The notes: generated by a model not told the origin, from the letters alone. Counted from the stretch's first letter, positions 39,602 through 50,077 are shown. The stretch: 64,000 bases of DNA from Prochlorococcus sp. AG-436-K22 (GCA_003212555.1 QCPK01000001.1:1-64000), one strand, 5' to 3'. A program made the numbers and translations.

Positions 39602-39704
39602 CTCCGACTTTACTTTTAAAATTACTTATAGATTTTCGCAGGTCATAGTCTTTGTAGTTGATTCTTCTAGACAGTTTCTTAATCTTGTTATTTATTTATA
39701 GAGC

Positions 39705-40784
39705 TTAAAGGACCTTGAGGATTTCATCACCAATTTCTTTGCAGCCCAATTTCTTACTTGAAGTTCCGCCAATTAAATCATTGGTGCGGAAACCCTTATT
39801 GAGAACTTTGTCAACAGCTTTTTCTAGATTTTCAGCAGCTTCTATTTCATTAAGGCCAATCTTCAACATCATTGCAGCTGAAAGAATCATAGCAATAGGG
39901 TTGGCAAGATTTTTGCCTGCTATATCAGGAGCTGAGCCATGAACAGGTTCAAAAACCCCTGGGCCAGAAGACCCTAGGGAGGCTGAGGGTAACATGCCTA
40001 TAGAACCAGTTAGCATTGCTGCTTCATCGCTAATGATATCGCCAAATAAATTACCAGTAAGAATGACATCAAATTGCTCGGGCCTTCTCAATAGTTGCAT
40101 GGCAGCATTGTCTACATATTGATGATCGAGTGTTATACCTTTGTATTTCTTTCCTGTATTAATTACTCTTTCTCTCCAGAGTTGGCTTACATCTAAAACA
40201 TTAGCTTTATCAACCGAACATACTTTTTTCCTTCTATTTTCGGCTAATTTAAAAGCTATTTCAGCTACTCTATCTATTTCATGGTTAGTGTAACTCATAG
40301 TATTAAATGCTCTTTCTCCGCCTTTCTCAAGGTTTATTTTTCCTTTTGGATGCCCAAAGTAAATACCTCCTGTTAGTTCCCTAACTACAACAAGGTCAAC
40401 ATTTCTAATAATTTCTTCCTTTAAAGAACTTGATTCTATTAATGCTTCAATTATCTTTACTGGCCTAATATTTGCAAATAGACCTAGTTTTGACCTTAAG
40501 CTTAGCAATCCAGTTTCAGGCCTGTTCTCCCTTGGTAATGAGTCGAATTTTGGATTCCCAATGGCAGCCAAAAGAACAGCATCAGAGTCCTTACATGTTT
40601 TCAGTGTATCTTCAGGCAAAGGGTTTCCAGTTGATTCAATTGCACTACCACCAAAAGGTTTCTTATCAAAATTAAAAATAAGATCATGTTTATTCGCTAA
40701 AGCCACAAGGATCGTTTGAGTGACCTTAGAGATTTCAGGACCAATACCATCTCCGGATAAGAGAGTAATTTTGTAATCTTTCAT
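39705..40784 (-). CDS. leuB: 3-isopropylmalate dehydrogenase
   Basis: NAD-dependent oxidative decarboxylase of leucine synthesis. LLSGDGIGPEISKVTQ near the start, the substrate Arg motif LLSLRSKLGLFANIRPVK near 95-112, VVRELTGGIYFG near 132, and the C-terminal NAD region GNLFGDIISDEAAMLTGS and EPVHGSAPDIAGKN. 359 residues, complete. It lies between prk and lpxD on the same strand with about 50-100-base gaps. Confidence 0.97.
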   Translation of the reverse strand: MKDYKITLLSGDGIGPEISKVTQTILVALANKHDLIFNFDKKPFGGSAIESTGNPLPEDTLKTCKDSDAVLLAAIGNPKFDSLPRENRPETGLLSLRSKLGLFANIRPVKIIEALIESSSLKEEIIRNVDLVVVRELTGGIYFGHPKGKINLEKGGERAFNTMSYTNHEIDRVAEIAFKLAENRRKKVCSVDKANVLDVSQLWRERVINTGKKYKGITLDHQYVDNAAMQLLRRPEQFDVILTGNLFGDIISDEAAMLTGSIGMLPSASLGSSGPGVFEPVHGSAPDIAGKNLANPIAMILSAAMMLKIGLNEIEAAENLEKAVDKVLNKGFRTNDLIGGTSSKKLGCKEIGDEILKVL

Positions 40785-40831
40785 AGTTTTCCTTGAAAGT
40801 ATTTTATGTATCTATAAAGAGTGATTTTAAG

Positions 40832-41863
40832 TTATTGATTCAGTTTTCTTAATGCTTTTGCTATTTCTGGAAGTTTTTTGAAATTAGCTGCACATCTTAG
40901 CCAAAGCTTGTTTGAGATTGCTGGGAAACCACTAATTGTTTGCCCTGCTTCAATATCAGCATGAATCCCACATTTTGAGCTTGCAATTACATTTGCACCA
41001 ACCTTTACCCTATTAGCAACACCTACCTGACCAGCCAGAATAACTCCATCTCCTATATCTGCTCCACCTGCAATTCCTACTTGTGAAGCCATTGCACAAT
41101 TTTTACCAACAGTAACACCATGACCTATTTGAACAAGATTATCTATTTTTGTTCCTGCTTTTATAAGAGTTTGTCCTACAGATGGGCGGTCAATTGTTGT
41201 TCCACATCCAATCTCTACATTATTTTCTAAAACTACAATCCCAGTTTGGGGCATTTTTTTCCAACCTTTATTTGTTGGAACAAAGCCAAATCCTTCTGAT
41301 CCAATTACAGCGTTCGAATGTACAACACATTCATCGCCTAATTTAGAATTAGGATGAATAACAGCATTAGCATGTAATATATTATATTTTCCAATATTAA
41401 CATTATTGTATATAACTACCCCTGGATAAATGATAGTATAATCATCAATTTTGCTCCCTGAACCAATACATACATTTGCCCCAATAGATATATTTCTTCC
41501 TAATTCAACATTATCTCCTATTACCGCAGATTTATGTATCTCCTTTACAGGAATATATCCTGGGTGTAGTTTCTCTAGAATTTCTGCAAATCCAACTCTT
41601 GGATCTTGTACTGCTACCCAAGAAATGTTTTTTGAAACAGCTTTTTGAATCAATGATTCTTGATCTGGAAGGATTAATGCAGATGCTTTTGTTTTATCAA
41701 ATTTGTTTATTAAATAGCTTCCTTTTTCTAGAAAACTAATCTCATTCTCTTTTGCATGTTCTAATGAAGCGGCCGAGGTTATTTGCGGATTAGAAAGAAT
41801 AGAGTATCTCTCTACTCTAGATTCACCTTTTTCTAGGACTTCTAATAATTGGTTGAAAAACAT
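40832..41863 (-). CDS. lpxD: UDP-3-O-acylglucosamine N-acyltransferase
   Basis: Adds the N-linked acyl chain in lipid A synthesis. An N-terminal uridine-binding domain (about 1-100) is followed by the left-handed parallel beta-helix of hexapeptide repeats (about 105-300), seen as repeated I/V-G-x-x-x-x units such as [20 protein letters not shown]. The catalytic His is in [12 protein letters not shown] near residue 238. 343 residues. With lptB/LptF it shows that this cell makes and exports an LPS. Confidence 0.94.
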   Translation of the reverse strand: MFFNQLLEVLEKGESRVERYSILSNPQITSAASLEHAKENEISFLEKGSYLINKFDKTKASALILPDQESLIQKAVSKNISWVAVQDPRVGFAEILEKLHPGYIPVKEIHKSAVIGDNVELGRNISIGANVCIGSGSKIDDYTIIYPGVVIYNNVNIGKYNILHANAVIHPNSKLGDECVVHSNAVIGSEGFGFVPTNKGWKKMPQTGIVVLENNVEIGCGTTIDRPSVGQTLIKAGTKIDNLVQIGHGVTVGKNCAMASQVGIAGGADIGDGVILAGQVGVANRVKVGANVIASSKCGIHADIEAGQTISGFPAISNKLWLRCAANFKKLPEIAKALRKLNQ

Positions 41864-41898
41864 TGCTTTAAGTAATTTTGGAAAAGAAAAACAGCACC

Positions 41899-42993
41899 TT
41901 AAATAATTAGATCACTAGAAAGTACAAGAAAATCCCTATGAACAACAACAGGTGATTGTTCTAATTTTATAGGATTAATAATTCTGTCTCTTAAAACTTC
42001 ACTACTTAATGAGCTTATTCCTTTTGCAATTTCTTTGCCGTCTATACTATGAATTACCACAGGTTGGTTTGCTGAAAAAGTGCCTTCAACACTTCTTATC
42101 CCAACAAATAGAAGAGAAGCACCTTTGTTCTGTATTGCACTTGAAGCGCCCTCGTCGATATAGATGACTCCTTGAGTATGAAGTGCATGTGCTAACCAGC
42201 TTTTTGTTGACCCTAATGGGTTAGTACTTGGGTGAAATACCGTTCCGCCTCTTGAACCATTTAATATTTTCCCCAAGATATTTGGTTCTCTACCATCCGC
42301 AAGCTGAACTGTAATGCCATTTGTAGTTGCTATTTGGGCTGCTCTTAGTTTTGTCTTTATACCTCCTGTACCCCAACTACTATCATTTATAGAGTTGTTT
42401 TGGATCTCCTTCAATTCTCTCGCATTATGAACATCGTTTATAGGCCTTGCTTGCTTGTTAGTCCTTGGGTTTGAAGAATAGAGCCTATCTATATCAGTTA
42501 GTAGAACTAATTGGTGGGCTGAAGTGGCAGTTGAGACCAAAGCAGAAAGTGTATCGTTGTCGCCATATTTAAGCTCTTCATTTGAAATTGAATCATTTTC
42601 ATTAATTATAGGTAGTACTTTCCAATCAAGGAGTTTTTTAATTGTCAAAGAAGCACTATTAAAACATTTTTTTGATTCAAAGTCTGAGCGCGTTAGAAGT
42701 ATTTGGGCCACATTAAATCCATGACTTTGCATTGCTTTTTCATATAGCGACATTAAATAGCCTTGCCCTACAGCTGCAGAAGCTTGCAATTCATTCAGAT
42801 CTTTTGGCCTTTTCTTTAAACCAAGACGATTACAACCTAATCCAACAGCTCCACTTGAAACTATTATTATTTGATCTCCTTTGTTCTTAGCTTTTGCTAT
42901 ACATTTACAGTAGGCATTAATCATACATTCTGTATCAAACTCTCCAGAACCTCTAAGTAAACTCGTGCCTATTTTTATAGTCCATAGTTTCAT
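41899..42993 (-). CDS. proB: glutamate 5-kinase
   Basis: First step of proline synthesis, ATP plus glutamate to glutamyl phosphate. Amino-acid kinase fold with [10 protein letters not shown] near residue 6, [16 protein letters not shown] near 43-58, [24 protein letters not shown] near 133 (shown motif: DNDTLSALV) and [15 protein letters not shown] near 207. The C-terminal PUA domain covers about 275-364. Its ATG 42993 overlaps the stop of the upstream yqeG-type gene by four bases (ATGA), so translation is coupled. Confidence 0.96.
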   Translation of the reverse strand: MKLWTIKIGTSLLRGSGEFDTECMINAYCKCIAKAKNKGDQIIIVSSGAVGLGCNRLGLKKRPKDLNELQASAAVGQGYLMSLYEKAMQSHGFNVAQILLTRSDFESKKCFNSASLTIKKLLDWKVLPIINENDSISNEELKYGDNDTLSALVSTATSAHQLVLLTDIDRLYSSNPRTNKQARPINDVHNARELKEIQNNSINDSSWGTGGIKTKLRAAQIATTNGITVQLADGREPNILGKILNGSRGGTVFHPSTNPLGSTKSWLAHALHTQGVIYIDEGASSAIQNKGASLLFVGIRSVEGTFSANQPVVIHSIDGKEIAKGISSLSSEVLRDRIINPIKLEQSPVVVHRDFLVLSSDLII

Positions 42994-43499
42994 TTTTCCA
43001 TAGCCCCGAATAGCGATGCTATTTTCAGTTCGATTCTCTGCATCTTACTATTTAAATATGGAAGACCATCTGAGTTAGTTGGCTTAACTAATATTGTGTA
43101 TATTCCTAGCCGATTACCAGCAAGGATATCTGTGAATAGCCTGTCACCAATAATGGCGACATCTGTTTTTCTTTCTCCCGTTTTAGTTAAGTAATTCAAA
43201 AGCTCTCTTCTACTAGGCTTAGATGCTTTATATGAGTAGGTTAAATTAACTTGATTTGCAATATCTTCTATTCTATTTCTCGAAGGATTATTGCTTATTA
43301 GATGAAGGTTGAAATAATTCTTTGATACCTTTATCCAGTCTTTGACTGAATTGTTAATATGATTTTGTTTTCTTGGTAGTAGTGTTCCGTCAACGTCTAA
43401 TAAAAGAGACTTAATCCCTCTAGAGAGTATTTCTGATTGAGAGAGATTTATAATAGATACTCCGCTATTCCAGCTAGGTTCAAGTAATTTTACTTTCAT
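42990..43499 (-). CDS. YqeG-family HAD phosphatase (HAD-IIIA)
   Basis: HAD-superfamily phosphatase, 169 residues. Motif I is [11 protein letters not shown] (about 33-43; DxDGT), motif II Ser/Thr in [13 protein letters not shown] near 76, motif III Lys near 95, and motif [22 protein letters not shown] near 117-136. Plant and cyanobacterial relatives include phosphatidylglycerophosphate phosphatase (PGP phosphatase 1), so a role in making phosphatidylglycerol with PgsA (51 kb) is a fair guess. Its stop overlaps proB. Confidence 0.85.
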   Translation of the reverse strand: MKVKLLEPSWNSGVSIINLSQSEILSRGIKSLLLDVDGTLLPRKQNHINNSVKDWIKVSKNYFNLHLISNNPSRNRIEDIANQVNLTYSYKASKPSRRELLNYLTKTGERKTDVAIIGDRLFTDILAGNRLGIYTILVKPTNSDGLPYLNSKMQRIELKIASLFGAMEK

Positions 43500-43504
43500 T
43501 GGTT

Positions 43505-44041
43505 CTAGAAATCTCTCTGATCGAGCTCCGCTTCTATAAGTGGTTGAATTTTATCAAACTCTTCTCCTTCAAGAACTATTGCCTTACCATCTTTTATTTC
43601 TCCTACTACAAAAAAAGGATCGAGAGGAATATAAAGTCCATATTCTTCATTTTCTACTTTGAAATTAACAAGTAATTCGTATAGTTCAGAGTCTTCGTCG
43701 AAATCTTTCTCCTCCAGCTCTTCTGGCTCTGGTTCTTCTAGTTCTCCAGTAATAGTTAAAGTTACGGCTGAACGAATCAGTCTTAAGTCATACTCTTGAA
43801 GAACAACATCAGCAACTTCTAGAATTGGTTCTTTTTTTTTAATCGTTTTTATGAGCTCTGGGTCGTTGTCTTCTCTCAAACGAAATAGTGAGACAGGCGT
43901 ATCAACTGGAGTGAGAAGGACGTACTCAGTCTCATCAATAGGAACTATTTGTTCTAAGAAGCACAGTAGCTCATTACCATTACTGTCATTAACTAGAAGA
44001 GTGGGTACTTCATTATTGTTTGGAGCTTTGGATTCTGACAT
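43505..44041 (-). CDS. DUF3727 family protein
   Basis: 178 residues, strongly acidic, with a patch EEPEPEELEEKDFDEDSELY around residue 98-117 (20 residues). The N-terminal half resembles DUF1292-type beta strands (LLVNDSNGNELLCFLEQI), and the C-terminal half (EEYGLYIPLDPFFVVGEI) is the DUF3727 part conserved in cyanobacteria and plastids. Function is not established. It is five bases from the yqeG-type gene and part of the same minus-strand run. Confidence 0.8.
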   Translation of the reverse strand: MSESKAPNNNEVPTLLVNDSNGNELLCFLEQIVPIDETEYVLLTPVDTPVSLFRLREDNDPELIKTIKKKEPILEVADVVLQEYDLRLIRSAVTLTITGELEEPEPEELEEKDFDEDSELYELLVNFKVENEEYGLYIPLDPFFVVGEIKDGKAIVLEGEEFDKIQPLIEAELDQRDF

Positions 44042-44065
44042 TAGATTTTCAAATGTTTAATAGCT

Positions 44066-44527
44066 CTACAAGGACTTTGTAGGCAGCTTTATTTTGGATA
44101 TAGGGCAAAGATCAGGACCTTCTCTTAGCCACTGTTCAAGTAGAAGAGCAGCAACTGCACTGTCAAGCTGTCCTGTTCGATCATTTTGAAGATTGAACTT
44201 TTGACTAGCTTCCCAGCTGCTGCTGTGTTCATTAACCCAAGCTAATGGTAAACCAAGTTTAATTGCCATTTTTACTCCATATTTATGGCAATGGGATGCC
44301 TGGATTGTAAATTTGCCATTTTCGTCTAGAGGTAATCCAACAACTAAACCATTAACTTTTCTGTATAGACAATGTAATTCTATAGTCTCAAAATCTTTCT
44401 GAAAAGACTTCCTATTAATAGAAGGTAGTTTAGTAACTGTTATTCCAAGTGGGTCGCATCCTGCTAGTCCAATTCTCTTGTGACCATAATCGATGCTTAG
44501 AACAGAAGTTGGTTTTGGTTTTAGCAA
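44066..44527 (-). CDS. ruvX: Holliday junction resolvase-like protein RuvX/YqgF
   Basis: RNase H-fold nuclease thought to act in pre-16S rRNA 5' processing and possibly Holliday junctions. Catalytic sites: SVLSIDYGHKRIGLAGCDP (Asp near residue 13), GLVVGLPLDENGK near 62, WVNEHSSSWEA near 96, and the last Asp in GQLDSAVAALLLEQWL near 121. 153 residues, standard. It is placed between DUF3727 and a membrane-associated unknown on the minus strand. Confidence 0.92.
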   Translation of the reverse strand: MLKPKPTSVLSIDYGHKRIGLAGCDPLGITVTKLPSINRKSFQKDFETIELHCLYRKVNGLVVGLPLDENGKFTIQASHCHKYGVKMAIKLGLPLAWVNEHSSSWEASQKFNLQNDRTGQLDSAVAALLLEQWLREGPDLCPISKIKLPTKSL

Positions 44528-44547
44528 TTTTTTAATACTTAAACTAA

Positions 44548-45627
44548 CTAGGGAGATGGAATTGGGATATTAGGAGGATTTAGGGTATCAAGCATAGTAC
44601 TTAGGGAAGTGTTTTTTTTAAAAGAGAATTTCTTTTCGTTTCTTTGTAGATTGCTCTTGCTTAGCAGTACTTTTTGGTTGATTTCTTCTAATCCAATAAA
44701 TTTAAATAGATTTTTTAAGTAATCATCCTTACTATCACATTCTATAGTCAAAGACTTATCTTTAGTAGTAATTGTTTTGATGATTGCAGGTAAGGCATAT
44801 TTTAATCTTTCATCCCATGCAAGATTCCTTATTACTTTAAGTGTATTAATATCATCAGGGAAATTCTGTTGTATAATTCCTGCTACGGCTACCGATTTTT
44901 TAAGACTATGAAGATAAAGTATACGAGTTAGCTTAATACTTAATTGAGTTATATCTGATGATTTACGATCAATTATACTCCTTAGCTGAAGAGATTGCCC
45001 AGAATTCTCTATTCTCCAAAGATCTTCTGAATTATCTATATTTACTTGTTCCCAAGTAAATGAAAATCTTTTTTCATTAAAATTAGAGCTATGAGTTTCA
45101 TTTAAATTAATTTCGTTAGGGGACCATACAGTTATGAACTCTTGGGGTTGAAAACCTAGTTCCCTTAAAATAGAAAGCTCTTCTGTACTATCAATAGGAT
45201 ACTTTAGTATCCAGCTATTAATATTACACATCTTGACATCTAAAGAATATTTTAGAAGCCTTAATTTGATCTCTCTTAATGTATTATACTCTGGCTTATT
45301 ATATATTTTCGGGAAGGAAATAGACCAGCATGTACCTCTTCTGTTGTTTGGCTTAATTAATATTGAGGCTATTAATGAATTTCCTTCTGTTGCAACTAGG
45401 CAAACTGGTTGTTTCTTTGAAACTAAGTGTGAAAATGTACTCTCGATTTTGGCGATCCATCCTCTAAGCAGAAGTAAGTGCAGTTTTCTTAATGGATCTA
45501 GGTGTCTTTTTCTGCCAAGATAGTAGAGATGGTGAATACGAAGATAACCCACACTTATCGCTTTCTTCGATTTTTCTGTTAAAAGTGGAAAAAGCGCTCT
45601 TGTCAATTTTCTTTGGGCAACTTGCAA
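44548..45627 (-). CDS. conserved hypothetical protein, possible GNAT fold, 359 aa
   Basis: No firm family. The central part reads like a GNAT-type fold: VCLVATEGNSLIASILIKPN then RGTCWSISFPKI, and ILRELGFQPQEFITVWSP, where a late Gly-Phe-x-Pro turn is typical. A C-terminal half (about 180-330) of similar length could be a second such domain. The acetyl-CoA pyrophosphate loop is not clear, so catalysis is doubtful. The N-terminus is basic. It belongs to the minus-strand run of poorly known cyanobacterial genes between ruvX and the CofE-like gene. Confidence 0.65.
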   Translation of the reverse strand: MQVAQRKLTRALFPLLTEKSKKAISVGYLRIHHLYYLGRKRHLDPLRKLHLLLLRGWIAKIESTFSHLVSKKQPVCLVATEGNSLIASILIKPNNRRGTCWSISFPKIYNKPEYNTLREIKLRLLKYSLDVKMCNINSWILKYPIDSTEELSILRELGFQPQEFITVWSPNEINLNETHSSNFNEKRFSFTWEQVNIDNSEDLWRIENSGQSLQLRSIIDRKSSDITQLSIKLTRILYLHSLKKSVAVAGIIQQNFPDDINTLKVIRNLAWDERLKYALPAIIKTITTKDKSLTIECDSKDDYLKNLFKFIGLEEINQKVLLSKSNLQRNEKKFSFKKNTSLSTMLDTLNPPNIPIPSP

Positions 45628-45644
45628 CTTTACTTGTAATTATA

Positions 45645-46796
45645 TTAGCTAGGTCTGATGATAACTAGTGGTGTTTGCTCATCTGCATTACCTGCAGGAT
45701 TTGACCGTAATGCTGAAGAAATTAGTTTTGTATCGGTACCTTTGCTAGATGCCAGTATTTTTACTTTACCTAGGTCATTAACATCCACTACTGCAACTTG
45801 TGCGCCTAATCTTTTTGATAGTTCTTGACAATAGCGTTTAGAATCCTTTGGGCCTAGAACTATAACTTGATCATAAGGAACTGTCGTACCTGTTATGTCA
45901 TCTATAAGTCTGGCCTGCTCTCCTGCAAGTCTATAAAAAATACCTTTAATTTTAAAAATCTTAAATAAAGAACCTATCAACCAGGCAAGAACAACTCTAC
46001 CTGCTCCTACTTCATTAATAAGTGATTGCATCCCACATGCTGTCGCCAGACTACTGGTTGGGTGAAAGAAATAGCACAGAACCTTTGAGAGAAGGGTCGT
46101 ATCGATTACGCTTGGATGTATGTACCTACCTTGCATAATTGCTAAAGGTGTTTCCCCTATCGTTACGATATCACCAGGCAATATCTTTTCAAATGCATAC
46201 TTATAAACTGTACTTACGGGATCATCAAGTACTCCTAGTTTATGAGTTTTGATGGGTATGGAGGTATGAGTGCTTGTGATATTCTTATCAAGCTCTATTT
46301 CTAAATCTGGAAATTTAATTGGAGCAACAAAACCTTTCCTGTAGTTCTTTCTACCAAAAGGACCATAGCTTACCCATAGAATATCAATCCAAAGGCTATC
46401 AATATCTTTAAGATAGTTTCTATCTTTTTTATCTTTTAAAGTCAAGCTAAATTCGACAATTGCTGAGGAGCAATTTTTTATTATAAAAGATTGCCAGTAA
46501 TCATCTCTTCTATTAGGTAAACCAATATTTTTAGCCATTAAACTAGTTTTAACTCTGATATTATTTGTTTCTGTCTCACTAAGAATTAATGGTAGTATTT
46601 TGAACTCTGGGATCATAACTTCAAATCTTTTATGAGGGTTTTTAATCTCTATGCTACCTTCTATTTCTATTGATGAGGCTAGTTTATTTACTTTTATTCC
46701 AATTGGATTTAAGATAAGAGGAGAATCATTATTTGAGAAATTAGATAATAGTATAAAAGTTATAATAGATATAAAAATTATGAATATTATAAGCAT
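45645..46796 (-). CDS. membrane-anchored CofE-like (F420-0:glutamate ligase-like) protein
   Basis: 383 residues. Residues 1-18 form one hydrophobic anchor. A middle beta-rich part (about 25-185) is unassigned. The C-terminal domain (about 190-383) matches the F420-0:gamma-glutamyl ligase fold: PGDIVTIGETPLAIMQGRYI, then GTTVPYDQVIVLGPKDS and AQVAVVDVNDLG. Most cyanobacteria lack F420 synthesis, so the substrate is likely another small carboxylate; this is inference. Start ATG 46796. Confidence 0.75.
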   Translation of the reverse strand: MLIIFIIFISIITFILLSNFSNNDSPLILNPIGIKVNKLASSIEIEGSIEIKNPHKRFEVMIPEFKILPLILSETETNNIRVKTSLMAKNIGLPNRRDDYWQSFIIKNCSSAIVEFSLTLKDKKDRNYLKDIDSLWIDILWVSYGPFGRKNYRKGFVAPIKFPDLEIELDKNITSTHTSIPIKTHKLGVLDDPVSTVYKYAFEKILPGDIVTIGETPLAIMQGRYIHPSVIDTTLLSKVLCYFFHPTSSLATACGMQSLINEVGAGRVVLAWLIGSLFKIFKIKGIFYRLAGEQARLIDDITGTTVPYDQVIVLGPKDSKRYCQELSKRLGAQVAVVDVNDLGKVKILASSKGTDTKLISSALRSNPAGNADEQTPLVIIRPS

Positions 46797-46877
46797 AATT
46801 TTATTTTTGCAATTTGTTTAAACTATTATAAAGGAATTTTTATTTCTTTAATGTAAAATTAGATATTTATAATATTC

Positions 46878-47432
46878 TTACCTTGGGTCCGCATAACCAT
46901 CCTTAGAAGCTTCGCTATTATATTCATTGAAGCTCTTTATTGTAATGTTGAATTCAGGTTGATCTAGTCCAGAAGACTTACTTATTGCTTCATTAAGTTG
47001 ATCTATTGGAATCTGACCTTCTTTATCGAGTTGCACTTCACCGTTTCCATCCAAGACAACAATTTGTGGAATATTACCATGCCAATAATAGGCAGGATCT
47101 TTTCTATCATTTGTATTTACTCCTTGCAATTCATCTGTAGTAATTGGTATTATATCTATAGAAGTTGCCCAGAGTAATTTAAGTCCTGATATGACTGCGG
47201 CATATTGTTTGCTAGTAGCACTATCGTCTAAATAGTAAAATATTACGCTGGTTCTTTTATTACTAATCGAGTCAGATATGCTTGATGCTGGTGGAACTAA
47301 CGAACCATTACCAGCGTATATAGGAAAGATGTTACCATCAAAACTGTTAGTGTCTCTTGCTGAGTATGCTGGCTGAACTGATACACAAACTAAAAATATC
47401 AGGGCTGTTAAAGATGCAACAATGCTATTCAT
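46878..47432 (-). CDS. lumenal thioredoxin-fold protein, conserved in cyanobacteria
   Basis: 184 residues. A clear signal peptide, MNSIVASLTALIFLVCVSVQ then PAYSA, predicts export to the thylakoid lumen or periplasm. The rest has a thioredoxin-like order: SVIFYYLDDSATSKQYAAVI, a helix, IDIIPITTDEL, then the cis-Pro strand GNIPQIVVLDGNGEVQLD. The usual CxxC is replaced by SATSKQY, so it cannot be a dithiol oxidoreductase. I recall similar proteins being linked to photosystem I accumulation, but cannot verify this. Confidence 0.75.
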   Translation of the reverse strand: MNSIVASLTALIFLVCVSVQPAYSARDTNSFDGNIFPIYAGNGSLVPPASSISDSISNKRTSVIFYYLDDSATSKQYAAVISGLKLLWATSIDIIPITTDELQGVNTNDRKDPAYYWHGNIPQIVVLDGNGEVQLDKEGQIPIDQLNEAISKSSGLDQPEFNITIKSFNEYNSEASKDGYADPR

Positions 47433-47491
47433 TATTTATTGTTTAATGTGCTTAATATATTCGGAATAAATTGAATTGTTATGTGATGCAT

Positions 47492-49111
47492 TTATCTTGA
47501 AATAGTTCTTCCCATTCCTTGGGCGATCCCTTTGCCAACAAGGCCTATAGCTCGCCCGAGGATATTTGTTAGAACTATTACCATAAAGTCTCCTAAATAC
47601 TTTAGCAATGCTTGAAGCTGAGGTGCAAGGGCATCTCTTGCTTCAACTAAAAGAGTTACTTGCTTTTGCCACCAACCGAGTTGCTTAAGATCTTTATCTC
47701 TTGCTTCATTAATCAAGCATATCTCTATTTTGCCATTACTTAGCTTGAATAGTTGACGTTTGCTTTCATATAATTGTATCGGACGTTCTATCATGTACTG
47801 CCATCTACGTTGACTATTAAGTTGATTCCGAAGTCTTTCAAGTTCTCTTGTGGAGAAGAACTTTGGCTTTAGAAGGTACTCTCTTAGCTCTGGCCAATCT
47901 GAACATGCACTAATTAATTCAGCACCAATTAATTCACTTGTTCTTAAAACCCAATTCATTATTAAAATTTCTAGATTGATAAGTGCTCTTGGATCATCAG
48001 ATGTAAGTAAATTACCTTCTACTAAGATAGGTTTATTAAGTATTAATGAATCGAGAAATATTGAAGGGTCTGGAAGCTCTTCGTCTTTTTCGTTAAGATC
48101 AGATATATCTATTAATTTATCTGAAACAGATATAAGTTCACCATTAATTGTCATTCTATTATAAGTTCCACAAATATCTCTTAAAACTTGCTTCCTAAGC
48201 TCTGTCTCCAGTGAGGACCAATTTTCTAGGTAATTAACCTCATCAACTTCTATTTCTTGAAGCCTTCTAAAGACTTTATTTAGTTGATCTAAAATTATTA
48301 TAAGTAGGAGCTTTTGCTTATTATTATGTAAGCTTTGTATGGCAAATATAGAACCTGTATTGTTTTCTATTCCAGATTCTATTGCTAATTTACTACGTCT
48401 ATAGATTTCATTCCATACGGCCTTAGAATTCTTTTCTGAAATATTAATGTTAGTTGCGTAAGATCTTTTTTTCTTAATAGGATTCTTATCATTTGTAAGT
48501 TGTGACATATATATTGGAGACCAAAACCAAATTAATAATGATTTAGCTACTGAAACCTCACGTTTTCTTGCTTTGGTTACGATTGATAAGAATATGTTAT
48601 TAGTATTAAATTTAGAAATTCCTTCAAGTCTTTTGAGCTCTCTATTTATATTTTCAAGGCTATTGGATAGGAGCCAGCTACCTAGATTGTAAAGAGAAAT
48701 ATTTTTTCCCTGAGTGTCGTTTTTGAGCAACTCATTAAGTCTAATAATCCTACCTCCATTTATAAGATTATCTATGGAAGTGTTGAGTAGCTCTATATCT
48801 GGATCTTGGAGGATTCCCTCGCATTCAAAATTTAGAAGTTGAGCGGGTTTTATCGAAAGTTTTGGTGGAAGTAAAATGAGAACTGGGGATGGATTCCATT
48901 TTTCTTTAATACGCTTTATCTCATTTCTTGTGGTACTTTCTAATTCTAAGCTATCTATTGACCAGATCACTAGTGATGGATGTCTGGTTAAATACTTTTG
49001 CCTTAGAAAAATCTCTATAGATTTGTTTTTTGCAGTTAGCTGAAGCGATAGTGTCTCACCGAGTAGATCTGGTGCAATTAGTAAGATTTGCTTAGAAACG
49101 CCTTCAATCAA
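47492..49111 (-). CDS. DUF3685 (Ycf55-like) protein
   Basis: 539 residues. The N-terminal 120 residues look like a response-regulator-like receiver domain (ILLIAPDLLGETLSLQL, LVIWSIDSLEL, PVLILLPPKL) without clear phospho-acceptor Asp. The long middle is helical, and the C-terminal part (LLVEARDALAPQLQALLKYL, GDFMVIVLTNILGRAIGLVG) with an amphipathic or membrane-touching helix is the conserved DUF3685 end. The family occurs in cyanobacteria and red-algal plastids (ycf55). Function is unknown. Confidence 0.78.
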   Translation of the reverse strand: MIEGVSKQILLIAPDLLGETLSLQLTAKNKSIEIFLRQKYLTRHPSLVIWSIDSLELESTTRNEIKRIKEKWNPSPVLILLPPKLSIKPAQLLNFECEGILQDPDIELLNTSIDNLINGGRIIRLNELLKNDTQGKNISLYNLGSWLLSNSLENINRELKRLEGISKFNTNNIFLSIVTKARKREVSVAKSLLIWFWSPIYMSQLTNDKNPIKKKRSYATNINISEKNSKAVWNEIYRRSKLAIESGIENNTGSIFAIQSLHNNKQKLLLIIILDQLNKVFRRLQEIEVDEVNYLENWSSLETELRKQVLRDICGTYNRMTINGELISVSDKLIDISDLNEKDEELPDPSIFLDSLILNKPILVEGNLLTSDDPRALINLEILIMNWVLRTSELIGAELISACSDWPELREYLLKPKFFSTRELERLRNQLNSQRRWQYMIERPIQLYESKRQLFKLSNGKIEICLINEARDKDLKQLGWWQKQVTLLVEARDALAPQLQALLKYLGDFMVIVLTNILGRAIGLVGKGIAQGMGRTISR

Positions 49112-49212
49112 ACCCTTTTCCAGAAAATACTTACTCTAAAGTTAACTAATTTTCCTCCTCTATTCCAGTCCTTTTTTTGTGAAATGTTTTTTTCCAGTTT
49201 TAGGCTAATTAC

Positions 49213-49983
49213 TTAGCAGGTTCCGATGTTTTTAGAAGTTATATCGTTTATATTTTGGTTCTTGGCAATTCGTATTGCTTCAGTTAGATCTATTTCTCCA
49301 TCATAAAGGGCTCTACCAATGATTACACCGCAAATCCCGTAACGTTCTAAAGGTAATAAAGACAAGATATCTGCAATACTTCCTATTCCACCAGAAGCTA
49401 TAACAGGAACATTCGAGACTGAGGCTATTTCTTTTAAGAAATTTAAATTTGGACCCTCAAGTGTTCCGTCAGTTGAGATATCTGTACTGATTATTGCGCT
49501 GACTCTGCTCTGAGAAAGGTTTTTAACTAGATCGGTTGCCTTTGTTTTACTCTGATTGATCCACCCCCTTGTTGCTACTCTTCCATCCTTTGCATCTATT
49601 CCTAAAATTATTTTACCTGGATATTTTGAAGAAAGCTTTTTGACTATTTCTGGCTTCTCTATTGCAAGTGTTCCCAAAATTACGTGGTCAATACCGGTAT
49701 TTATTAAATCCTCAGCCCTTTCTTCGCTTCTTATACCTCCTCCAATTTGAATAGGTATCGTCAATTCTTTTTTTATAGCTTTAATGGTGAGATCGTTAAC
49801 TGGTTTTCCTGTTTTGGCTCCATCGAGGTCCACCAAATGTAACCGCGTTGCCCCCTTCTCTTGCCAAATGAGTGCTTGTTGGATTGGGTCGCTACTAAAT
49901 TCAGTTACAAGATTGTAATTTCCTTGATGAAGTCTTACGCACTTGCCTCCTAAGAGATCAATAGCTGGAATGATTTCAATCAA
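49213..49983 (-). CDS. hisA: phosphoribosylformimino-5-aminoimidazole carboxamide ribotide isomerase
   Basis: Histidine pathway isomerase (ProFAR to PRFAR), TIM barrel. IIPAIDLLGGKCVRLHQG near residue 4-21 carries the catalytic Asp8; IQIGGGIRSEERAED near 77, LGIDAKDGRVATRGW near 126 with the second Asp, and ISTDISTDGTLEGPN and IASGGIGSIADI follow. 256 residues. It is divergent from the epimerase gene with a 94-base spacer. Confidence 0.96.
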   Translation of the reverse strand: MIEIIPAIDLLGGKCVRLHQGNYNLVTEFSSDPIQQALIWQEKGATRLHLVDLDGAKTGKPVNDLTIKAIKKELTIPIQIGGGIRSEERAEDLINTGIDHVILGTLAIEKPEIVKKLSSKYPGKIILGIDAKDGRVATRGWINQSKTKATDLVKNLSQSRVSAIISTDISTDGTLEGPNLNFLKEIASVSNVPVIASGGIGSIADILSLLPLERYGICGVIIGRALYDGEIDLTEAIRIAKNQNINDITSKNIGTC

Positions 49984-50077
49984 AATAATTTTATTATCTT
50001 CTTATATCCTGCATTGCTATGGTTTTGTTTGCAAAGCACTTAACGCGCTTGAATAGACCTGAACTTGCTTTGAAATT

